This document shows, one piece after another, positions 48,883 through 56,252 of a DNA stretch of 64,000 nucleotides (its first letter is position 1; every line of letters starts with the position of its first letter). The notes under the pieces are model-generated. The model did no database searches, had not been told where the DNA came from, and saw only the letters and a list, made by a program, of their open reading frames with translations. This DNA is from Clostridia bacterium. GTDB lineage: Bacteria; Bacillota; Clostridia; Oscillospirales; CAG-272. Location of the stretch: NCBI GenBank assembly GCA_017456005.1, contig JAFTLJ010000072.1:1-64000 (forward strand), read 5' to 3'. A program made the translations under genes and the position numbers.

Positions 48883-51234
48883 ATGACACCGCTTATTTTA
48901 ACACTTTTATTCGTTTTGATAGTGGCAATAAGTGCACTTGTCGGCTTTGTTCGCGGCCTTAACAAATCTGTTATCCGCATTATGACGCTCGTGCTTGCTA
49001 TTATCCTCACTTTCGTTATAGCAGGACCTATTACAACTCTCGTAGCAGAAAGCATTGTGATCAACGGCCAGACACTTGGCGAAATGATTCTCGAAGCAGC
49101 AAGCTCTACGGAAATGATAGCAAACATTCTCGAAGCAGCCCCCCTTATGCAGGAAGCTATTCTTGTAGCGCCCGCATTCGTTATGGCTATCGTTATTTTC
49201 CCCGTAGCTTTCTTCCTTCTCAGCTTTGTTTCCTGGATCGTTTTCCTTTGCGTTCAGAAACCTCTCCGCAAACTCATTTTTAAAGACAGCTGCAATAAAG
49301 AAGATGCGAAAAAAGCTCCTACGGGAGTTCGTGTCGGTAAAAAATTTGCAGGGCTTGGCATCGGTGTTGTAACAGGTGCTCTTATATTCGGCATGATTAT
49401 GGCTCCTGTGTTCGGCCTTCTCAGTGTTCTTCCCGAAAAGAGCGCTGTTGACCAGGTTCTCGACGCAATGGTAGAGCAGGGCTCTCTCTCTCAGGCTAAG
49501 GCAGACCTTATCAAGGGTGAATATGCTGTTACAGACAGCGCGCTCGTTAAGTTCTACGGCTTTATCGGTGCTACTCCCGCCGGCAAGGCATACCTTAACT
49601 CTGTTTCCAAAATCGAAGCAGACGGGCAGAAAACTTATCTTACAGATGAATTCGATACGCTTCTTGCAGTAGCACAGACAGCTATCGAAGGCGGCCTTTT
49701 GGATGCGCTCAACAATTCTGAAAATATGGATGCGCTCTATGCTGTCCTTGCAGACAAAGAGTTTGTAAATGCTCTTATGCAGGATATGTTTAATTCCAAG
49801 CTTCTTCGTTCTGCTGTGCCCGAGGTTATGGCATTCGCTATGGAAAGTGTAGCACGCAGCCTCAAGGTTCCCGAAAACAAAGAAGAAGTTTATAACAATA
49901 TGATGGACGACATTGCAACAGCTGTTAAAGATGCAGACGTTGACTATGACGGTATCAAAGCGTATGAGCAGGCAATGGGCATTTCCTATATCGATTCTGT
50001 AGATGGTGTTAACCCCCGCGAAGGTCTTATGACAGAAGAAGAATATAATGCCGAAATCAAAAAGCTCAACGATCTTACAACAAAAATTTCTTCTATCCTC
50101 AGCAAAAATGTTGCCGGCGGCAATGAAACGATCGTAAACAGCATTGCAGACAACATCGTAAAGGATGTTAAAAAGCAGGCTACAGAAAACGGTGCAGACG
50201 CAGTTAAAAACTTTGATGCAAGCACTGTTAAAAACACAATTTCCTCTATTTCCGCTTCCGATGTTGAAGCAGGCGAAGGTTCTGCAGATGAATTCCTCGG
50301 CAAGCTTACAAACCCCGAACAGTTTGAAACAAAAGTTGCAACTGTTGAAACAATCAAAGAATCCATTCGTGAATCTGTAAAGACAGCCGTTTCCGACGAT
50401 TCCAAATCCTCTGAAACAGCAAGCACACTCGCAAGCGTTGTTTCCGATTTTGCAGGTGCAGTTTCTTCTGCGACTGACGAAAGCGGCAACCTTGATGCTA
50501 CAAAGCTCGACTTCAATAAGGTTGCAAGTGCTGTTACAAGCCTCCAGAACTCTACACTTAAAGATGTTGGCTCTTCCGTGCTCGACATTGTTGTTTCCGG
50601 CGACCTTGGCGACAACGATATGATCAGCGATGCTATTGGTGCTGTTAAAGATGGTTACGAAAGCGGCGAAGATATCAGCGGTGCTATCGGTTCCGCAGGT
50701 GCTCTTGCAGGTCTCTTGGGTTCTGATAAGGAAGAGGATAAGGTAACATCTATTACAAGCCTTATTGACCATCTTGATGAATTTACAATCAAATTGCTCC
50801 CCTCTCTCCTTTCCGCAAGCACACTCGAATCTATGGGTGTTCCTGCTGAATACACAGAAGCAACATACAATGTGTTCGAAACACTTCTCAAAGAACTTTT
50901 GAAGCTCCAAGGCTCTGCAAACTATGATAACGAAGTAAACGCTATTCTTTCCATCTACAACCTCGCTACAAGCGGTATGGATAAATTTGAAAAAGAAGAC
51001 GTTAACAAGCTCGTTGACTACGCAGTTAAATCCGATGCTATCTTCAATACACTCAACAGTGTTGCAACATCCAACCCCTTCGGTATAACTATCAGCAGCG
51101 AATCTACACGCCAAAACTTCATTGAAGCTATCGAAGAAGGTTACGCCGCAAGTGGCAAGACACAGAGAGAACGCGACGTATACAACGCAGTTGCAAAAAT
51201 GCTCGGTCTTGATGCAGAGGTAAACCTCGGTTAA
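48883..51234 (+). CDS. Large CvpA-like membrane protein
   Basis: 783 residues behind TGGAGGTAATGAA. The N-terminal ~190 residues form four hydrophobic helices; the first with ISALVGFVRGLNKSVIRIM resembles CvpA/colicin V production proteins. The remaining ~590 residues are soluble, helical, Ser/Ala/Thr-rich and acidic (segments like VTSLQNSTLKDVGSSVLDIV); far longer than the usual ~160-250 residues of CvpA. Codons are biased as in rpsB, suggesting high expression. No homologue for the tail is recognised. It follows the DivIVA-like gene with its own promoter. Confidence 0.7.
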   Translation: MTPLILTLLFVLIVAISALVGFVRGLNKSVIRIMTLVLAIILTFVIAGPITTLVAESIVINGQTLGEMILEAASSTEMIANILEAAPLMQEAILVAPAFVMAIVIFPVAFFLLSFVSWIVFLCVQKPLRKLIFKDSCNKEDAKKAPTGVRVGKKFAGLGIGVVTGALIFGMIMAPVFGLLSVLPEKSAVDQVLDAMVEQGSLSQAKADLIKGEYAVTDSALVKFYGFIGATPAGKAYLNSVSKIEADGQKTYLTDEFDTLLAVAQTAIEGGLLDALNNSENMDALYAVLADKEFVNALMQDMFNSKLLRSAVPEVMAFAMESVARSLKVPENKEEVYNNMMDDIATAVKDADVDYDGIKAYEQAMGISYIDSVDGVNPREGLMTEEEYNAEIKKLNDLTTKISSILSKNVAGGNETIVNSIADNIVKDVKKQATENGADAVKNFDASTVKNTISSISASDVEAGEGSADEFLGKLTNPEQFETKVATVETIKESIRESVKTAVSDDSKSSETASTLASVVSDFAGAVSSATDESGNLDATKLDFNKVASAVTSLQNSTLKDVGSSVLDIVVSGDLGDNDMISDAIGAVKDGYESGEDISGAIGSAGALAGLLGSDKEEDKVTSITSLIDHLDEFTIKLLPSLLSASTLESMGVPAEYTEATYNVFETLLKELLKLQGSANYDNEVNAILSIYNLATSGMDKFEKEDVNKLVDYAVKSDAIFNTLNSVATSNPFGITISSESTRQNFIEAIEEGYAASGKTQRERDVYNAVAKMLGLDAEVNLG

Positions 51235-51253
51235 TTCTAATTTAGCATAAAAG

Positions 51254-51284
51254 AAAAATCCTCGAAGAAATTCGAGGATTTTTT
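51254..51284 (+). terminator. Terminator after the CvpA-like gene
   Basis: 13-bp perfect stem AAAAATCCTCGAA / TTCGAGGATTTTT with GAAA loop and a T run. Confidence 0.92.
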
Positions 51285-51415
51285 GCGTAATTTTTGAGTT
51301 TTTGGGAGCTCTTTAAAACTTATCATCACGAAAACGTATTTTTATAAGTCTATACTTGAATACAGTGGCTTTCTATGTTAAAATAAAAATGAAAATGAAG
51401 AAAGGATGCTTTATT

Positions 51416-52342
51416 ATGGCACTTAATTTGGATGATAAATTGGTTGTGGGAATATCCTCGCGTGCGCTTTTTGATTTGGAGGAAGAAAACAAAATTTTTG
51501 AAGAGCAGGGGCTTTTGGCATATTCCAAATATCAGCGTGCGCACGAAAACGATATTTTGAAGCCAGGCACAGCTTTTCCTCTTATAAAAGCACTCCACCA
51601 TTTGAACGGCGGCGAAAAGCAGCTTATGGAGATCATAATAATGTCGCGCAACAGCACGGATACAAGCATGCGTATATTTAACTCCATAGAGCATTACGGG
51701 CTTGATATAAGCCGCGCCGCATTGGTTGGGGGAGAGTCTATCGCTCCATACCTCAATGCTTTCCGCACGGATCTTTTCCTTTCTGCTAACGAAAATGACG
51801 TTCAAGCGGCTATAAATGCTAATATTGCGGCAGGTATAATATGCTCCGGAGCAGAACTGCCGATGAACGCGGGCGAGGAGCTGACGCAAATTCGCATAGC
51901 CTTCGACGGAGATGCAGTGATCTTTTCCGATGAAGCGGAAAAGATCTACAAGGAAAGAGGGCTTGCCGCTTTCGCAGAGCATGAAAAAGAAAACGCAAAA
52001 AAACCTTTGCCCGAAGGGCCGTTTGCAAAGCTTCTGAAAACCATTTCATACGTTCAACAGCAATTTTCGGAAACAGATAAAATGCCTATACGTACGGCGC
52101 TTGTCACAGCGAGAAATGCACCCGCGCACGAGCGTGTTATACGCACACTGCGCGCGTGGAACGTGCGCATAGACGAAGCATTTTTTCTCGGCGGCATACA
52201 AAAAAGCGAGGTGCTGAAGGCTTTCGGAGCGCATATTTTCTTCGACGATCAAAGCGTGCATACCGATTCTGCCTCTAAGCTCGTGCCCTCTGCCAGAGTA
52301 CCCTATAAAAGTGAAAACCGAACCGCAGGAGAGAAAATATGA
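51416..52342 (+). CDS. 5'-nucleotidase (cytosolic, PF06189-like)
   Basis: 308 residues; ATG chosen behind AAAGGATGC, rejecting an upstream ATG with no site. The N-terminal DKLVVGISSRALFDLEEENK, RNSTDTSMRIFNSIEHYG and the C-terminal FDGDAVIFSDEAEKIY and AFGAHIFFDDQSVHT are as in the 5'-nucleotidase family related to cN-I, which has a HAD-type core (Asp in FDGDA and FDDQ). It hydrolyses nucleoside monophosphates. The stop overlaps the next gene by ATGA. Confidence 0.85.
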   Translation: MALNLDDKLVVGISSRALFDLEEENKIFEEQGLLAYSKYQRAHENDILKPGTAFPLIKALHHLNGGEKQLMEIIIMSRNSTDTSMRIFNSIEHYGLDISRAALVGGESIAPYLNAFRTDLFLSANENDVQAAINANIAAGIICSGAELPMNAGEELTQIRIAFDGDAVIFSDEAEKIYKERGLAAFAEHEKENAKKPLPEGPFAKLLKTISYVQQQFSETDKMPIRTALVTARNAPAHERVIRTLRAWNVRIDEAFFLGGIQKSEVLKAFGAHIFFDDQSVHTDSASKLVPSARVPYKSENRTAGEKI

Positions 52343-52926
52343 TAAGAACAGCAGAAGAATCAGATGCAGAAAAGCTTTTGGAAATATATTCGTACTATAT
52401 AAAAAATACGGCGATCACATTTGAATGGGATGTGCCGAGCACGGCGGAGTTTGCGGCGAGAATACGGAAAATAAGCGAAAAATACCCGTTTTTGGTAGCC
52501 GAGAGAAGTGGAAAAATAGTAGGTTATGCGTATGCAGGCACTTTTAATGAGCGTCGTTCCTGTGACTGGACGGTGGAAACCTCTATATACGTTGCTAAAG
52601 ACTGCCGTGGAGGCGGTGTCGGAAGAGAGCTGTACACGGCGCTCGAAAAAGCACTTGCAATGCAGAACATAATAAGCCTTAACGCTTGTGTGGCGTACCC
52701 CGAAAAAGAAGACGAATATTTAACCGCAAACAGCGTGCGATATCACGAGCATATGGGCTACCGCTATGTGGGCGAATTCCACAAATGCGGCTATAAATTC
52801 GGCAGATGGTACAGCCTTGTATGGCTGGAAAAATTTATTTCCGAGCATCCGCAAACGCCTCCCAATGTAAAATGGTTTCCCGAAATTCGTGATGAATTTG
52901 AAAGAACGATAGCAAAAAAACGTTGA
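52339..52926 (+). CDS. GNAT-family N-acetyltransferase (Pat/MnaT-like)
   Basis: 195 residues. The acetyl-CoA motif is in AKDCRGGGVGRELYTALEKA (~residue 90), preceded by WTVETSIYV and followed by NACVAYPEKEDEYLT. This arrangement (R/Q-G-x-G) and the opening IRTAEESDAEKLLEIYSYYI are typical of phosphinothricin or methionine-sulfoximine-type acetyltransferases. It acetylates amino groups of small molecules. Coupled to the nucleotidase; no drug specificity is claimed. Confidence 0.85.
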   Translation: MIRTAEESDAEKLLEIYSYYIKNTAITFEWDVPSTAEFAARIRKISEKYPFLVAERSGKIVGYAYAGTFNERRSCDWTVETSIYVAKDCRGGGVGRELYTALEKALAMQNIISLNACVAYPEKEDEYLTANSVRYHEHMGYRYVGEFHKCGYKFGRWYSLVWLEKFISEHPQTPPNVKWFPEIRDEFERTIAKKR

Positions 52927-52951
52927 CATATCAAAATTTATGGCGTAATAT
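52923..52951 (+). promoter_or_regulatory. Promoter of the GH27 gene
   Basis: TTGACA (52923-52928), overlapping the previous stop, 17-bp spacer, TAATAT (52946-52951). Confidence 0.75.
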
Positions 52952-52987
52952 AAAAATATAAAGATATAAAAAGCGAGGAATAAAACT

Positions 52988-54118
52988 ATGTTAGCAAAAA
53001 CACCGCCTATGGGCTGGAACTCCTGGAACACATTCACAAACAACATTAACGAAGAGATGATCATGCAAATGGCAGATGCTATGGTAGAGAAAGGCTTGCT
53101 TTCGGCAGGCTATGAATACCTTACCATAGACGACTGCTGGTGCGAAATGCAGCGCGATGCCAACGGCATGCTTATGGCAGACCGTGAAAAATTTCCGCAC
53201 GGTATGAAATATGTTGCAGACTATGTTCATTCAAAAGGGCTTAAATTTGGTATGTATTCCTGCTGCGGCCCCAAAACTTGCGCGGGCTATCCCGGTAGCT
53301 TCGGCTATGAATTTAAAGATGCCGAATATTTTGCAAATGTAGGCATAGACCTTTTAAAATACGATAACTGTTTCCATCCTTCCACGCCAGCGCCGCTTCG
53401 CTACAACCGCATGGCGCTTGCACTGAAAGCAACAGGCAGAGAAATACTTTTTTCCGCCTGCAACTGGGGCGGCGAAAACGTATGGACATGGGCGAGAAGC
53501 GTAGGCGCACATATGTACCGTTCTACCGGCGACATTACAGACACATTTGAATCTATACGCAAGCTTTCCGAAAGCCAGCTTACTAAGCTCGAAGCATCCG
53601 CGCCCGGCTGCTTTAACGATATAGATATGCTTGTTTGCGGTCTTTACGGAAAAGGCAACGTGGGCTTTGGCGATGGTTGTACAGATGCGCAGTACCGCTA
53701 CCATTTTGCGCTTTGGTGCATGCTTATGTCACCGCTTATGATAGGCTGTGATATAAGAAATATGAGCGATGAAACGTATAAATTGATTACGAATAAAGAT
53801 CTTATTGCTATTAACCAAGATGAAGAGGCGCGTCCGCCGATGTTTGTGGAAGATAATCACGGTATGAAGGATAATATAATTTGTTTCCGCCATCTTGCGG
53901 AAGGGGAATTTGCAATAGGCTTCTTTAACCCGTATGAAAGGGCGCAGACGATCATGCTTCCGTACTTTGAAATAGGTCTCGATCCTCTTTGCGGATATGG
54001 GTTTGAGATACGCGATGTGATTTCCGGCGAAGAGCTCGGTGTACACAGAGATTATTTGGAAGCTAAAGTGGAAGCAACAGATTGCCGAATATTCCGCGCA
54101 AAGATAGTAAAGCTTTGA
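52988..54118 (+). CDS. GH27 alpha-galactosidase-like glycoside hydrolase, cytosolic
   Basis: 376 residues with GCGAGGAATAAAACT. Opening LAKTPPMGWNSWNTF is the GH27/36 start. The nucleophile is Asp126 in LLKYDNCF, and the second catalytic Asp lies in the NDIDMLVCG segment (~211-219). LSNMSDETYKLITNKDLIAI marks the barrel end before a C-terminal beta domain. It cleaves terminal alpha-galactosides (melibiose, raffinose) or alpha-N-acetylgalactosaminides. No signal peptide, so it acts on imported oligosaccharides; no transporter is near. Confidence 0.92.
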   Translation: MLAKTPPMGWNSWNTFTNNINEEMIMQMADAMVEKGLLSAGYEYLTIDDCWCEMQRDANGMLMADREKFPHGMKYVADYVHSKGLKFGMYSCCGPKTCAGYPGSFGYEFKDAEYFANVGIDLLKYDNCFHPSTPAPLRYNRMALALKATGREILFSACNWGGENVWTWARSVGAHMYRSTGDITDTFESIRKLSESQLTKLEASAPGCFNDIDMLVCGLYGKGNVGFGDGCTDAQYRYHFALWCMLMSPLMIGCDIRNMSDETYKLITNKDLIAINQDEEARPPMFVEDNHGMKDNIICFRHLAEGEFAIGFFNPYERAQTIMLPYFEIGLDPLCGYGFEIRDVISGEELGVHRDYLEAKVEATDCRIFRAKIVKL

Positions 54119-54119
54119 T

Positions 54120-54311
54120 ATGACTTGCTGTAAAAACTGTGAAAAAATACTTGTTCTTGATGAAATAGCAATATACCGCCGTCTTATTTGCAGAGAAGCG
54201 GAAGAATATCTTTGCAAAAATTGTCTTGCGGCTTCGCTAAAGGTCGAGGTAGGAGAAATAGACAAAAAAATAGAACATTTCAGAAGCATAGGTTGCACGC
54301 TGTTTGTTTAA
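54120..54311 (+). CDS. Small Cys4 protein of unknown function
   Basis: 63 residues, ATG 1 nt after the GH27 stop (no separate ribosome site, so coupled). Cysteines pair as TCCKNCEK near the start and LCKNCLA near residue 33, a zinc-ribbon arrangement; the end VEVGEIDKKIEHFRSIGCTL is helical. I recall similar small proteins in clostridial genomes, without a known function. Not tied to GH27 by any evidence except position. Confidence 0.7.
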   Translation: MTCCKNCEKILVLDEIAIYRRLICREAEEYLCKNCLAASLKVEVGEIDKKIEHFRSIGCTLFV

Positions 54312-54325
54312 AGTAGGTGAATTTT

Positions 54326-55492
54326 ATGAAGAATTTTAAAAAAATAATTTTGGCGGCTTTTACGCTTTCTATATCTGTGCTTCTCGTTTCCTGTAATACG
54401 CAGGTGGGAGACGGTACGGGTGAAAGCACGGAAAACCCTACTGCGCATACGCACATTTTCGGTGAAAGCTGGGAAAAAGATGAAGCATCACACTGGAAAT
54501 TTTGTGCCTGTGGGGAAAGAAATGAAGAAGGAAAACATACGTATAATAACAAAAAATGCTCTGTTTGCGGCATGATGCAGGCGAGCGAAGGTCTTTCCTA
54601 TCAGCTGAAAAACGGTGAATATCACGTTACGGGTACAGGTTCCTGCAAGGATACTTCAATCGTTATACCTGCAACACACGAAGGTATTCCTGTTACTGCT
54701 ATTGCAAACAACGCCTTTTTCCGCAACGAGTCGCTTACAAGTATTATACTCGGCGAAAATATAGTTAGCATAGGGCAATCTGCTTTTTCAGATTGTACAT
54801 CTCTTGCTTCTGTAACTTTCAATGAAAAATTAGAAAAAATAGAGTTTGGTGCGTTCTTTAAATGTACGTCGCTTAAAACTGTTTCTTTTCCCGAAAGTAT
54901 TAAACTTATCGGCTCAAATTCGTTTTTTATGTGCTCAAGCCTCAACAGCATAAAGATTCCAGATAATAATTGCCAAATAGAAATTGATGCTTTTAAAGAA
55001 ACTGCCTACTATAATTCTCAAAAAAATTGGCAAAATGGTGTGTTATACATCGACAAATATCTTATAGTTGCCGATAAAGAGAATTCTCCCGAAAAAATAA
55101 CCGTAAAAAACGGCACGAAATATATTGCTTCAAGTGCTTTTCGCGATCTTCGTTACCCCACAACAGAGGTGGTTCTTCCGGAAAGCATCGTAAGTATAGG
55201 CGCGTATGCGTTTTACGGAAGCTCCATAGTAAAGATAGATCTGCCGCAAGGACTTGAAAGAATAGAGGAGAACACTTTTGCATATTGCCATTCTCTTACA
55301 GAAATAAATATTACAATCAGCGTAAATTTCATAGGGAAATGTGCGTTTTCCGCTATTCCTGCGGAAAATGTGATAAACTATAAAGGCACTCTCGTTGGGT
55401 GGACGGAAATAGTCTTCGAAGCAGACGCACTGCCCTTTTTCACAAAGATAGTTTGTATAGATGGGGAAATAGACTGGTCGGAAACGAAATAA
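54326..55492 (+). CDS. Leucine-rich repeat (BspA-type) surface lipoprotein
   Basis: 388 residues; ATG at 54326 lies after AGGTGAATTTT (GTG three codons earlier rejected). Lipoprotein signal ends VLLVSC (Cys ~23). A short Cys-containing segment (CACGERNEEGK, KKCSVCG) follows, then four to five LRR_5 units with I-P-x-x-V-x-x-I-x-x-x-A-F (e.g. IVSIGQSAFSDCTSLASVTF). BspA-like LRRs serve adhesion or receptor roles in gut bacteria. Monocistronic tail of the region. Confidence 0.88.
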   Translation: MKNFKKIILAAFTLSISVLLVSCNTQVGDGTGESTENPTAHTHIFGESWEKDEASHWKFCACGERNEEGKHTYNNKKCSVCGMMQASEGLSYQLKNGEYHVTGTGSCKDTSIVIPATHEGIPVTAIANNAFFRNESLTSIILGENIVSIGQSAFSDCTSLASVTFNEKLEKIEFGAFFKCTSLKTVSFPESIKLIGSNSFFMCSSLNSIKIPDNNCQIEIDAFKETAYYNSQKNWQNGVLYIDKYLIVADKENSPEKITVKNGTKYIASSAFRDLRYPTTEVVLPESIVSIGAYAFYGSSIVKIDLPQGLERIEENTFAYCHSLTEINITISVNFIGKCAFSAIPAENVINYKGTLVGWTEIVFEADALPFFTKIVCIDGEIDWSETK

Positions 55493-55499
55493 AAAAATG

Positions 55500-55533
55500 G
55501 GAGAGCGATCCACATGGATGCTCTCTCTTTTTT
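55500..55533 (+). terminator. Terminator after the LRR gene
   Basis: GAGAGC-G-ATCC / GGAT-GCTCTC stem (one bulge) with a 4-nt loop and TCTTTTTT. Confidence 0.82.
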
Positions 55534-55566
55534 ATAATATAGAGATCAAAATGTATGCAATTTTAC

Positions 55567-55595
55567 TTGATTTGCATATTGTATTGTGATATAAT
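55567..55595 (+). promoter_or_regulatory. Promoter of the methionine-synthase unit
   Basis: TTGATT (55567-55572), 17-bp spacer, TATAAT (55590-55595). I see no SAM or B12 riboswitch in the short leader. Confidence 0.7.
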
Positions 55596-55631
55596 TAGCA
55601 ACATAAAAAGGCTATTTATGCGGAGGTGGAA

Positions 55632-56234
55632 ATGGAGAACACGGTCTATACAAAAATATATGCACCGCCGCCATTTAACAGAAAAGAGATTTTACGTTAT
55701 GCCGGAATTACGGGAAATGCGCCCGAGCTTTCGGCGCTGATCGATGAATGCATAGCGGAGGCTGAACGTGAATTTACTTATAAAGTCTGTTTTGCGAGGT
55801 TTAAAGTAGAGCGAAACAATGAAATGCTCGATTTGGGGTTTACGAAAACTAAATCCGTACATCTTGGAAAAAATCTTTCCGGGTGTGAAAGCGTTTTGCT
55901 TTTTGCGGCGACGATAGGCTTGGGCATAGACCGCCTTATATCGCGCTATAGCAAAATTTCGCCGACAAAAGCACTCATATTGCAAGCCGTCGGCGCAGAG
56001 CGAATAGAGAGCCTGTGCGAGGTGTTTGCATGCGATGTACAGAAAGGTTGCGCCGAGGCGGGATATGCCGCAAAACCGCGTTTTAGCCCCGGATACGGTG
56101 ATTTTTCGCTGGAAGTACAAAAAGATATTTTCGCTGTGCTCGATTGCCCGCGAAAAATCGGCCTTTCATTAAACGAAAGCCTGCTTATGTCGCCAACAAA
56201 ATCCGTAACGGCGATAATAGGCATAAAAAGTTGA
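55632..56234 (+). CDS. MetH activation-domain protein (split)
   Basis: 200 residues behind CGGAGG (GTG two codons earlier rejected). The segments LGKNLSGCESVLLFAATIGLG, LILQAVGAERIESLCEVF and RFSPGYGDFSLEVQ match the AdoMet-binding activation domain of MetH, with the RxxPGYGD motif that binds AdoMet. It presumably reductively reactivates cob(II)alamin on MetH, using SAM and an electron donor. It is encoded apart from, and 18 nt before, the catalytic MetH, whose own activation domain is missing. Confidence 0.88.
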   Translation: MENTVYTKIYAPPPFNRKEILRYAGITGNAPELSALIDECIAEAEREFTYKVCFARFKVERNNEMLDLGFTKTKSVHLGKNLSGCESVLLFAATIGLGIDRLISRYSKISPTKALILQAVGAERIESLCEVFACDVQKGCAEAGYAAKPRFSPGYGDFSLEVQKDIFAVLDCPRKIGLSLNESLLMSPTKSVTAIIGIKS

Positions 56235-56252
56235 TAAATACAGGAGAATGTA

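Noticed and set aside
48907..51114. 735-residue minus-strand reading frame
   Set aside because: Antisense shadow of the CvpA-like gene; Cys-rich composition from reversed biased codons, no ribosome site.
55493..55631. SAM or cobalamin riboswitch before metH
   Set aside because: The gap is only ~140 nt, holds a terminator and promoter, and the leader is too short for either aptamer.
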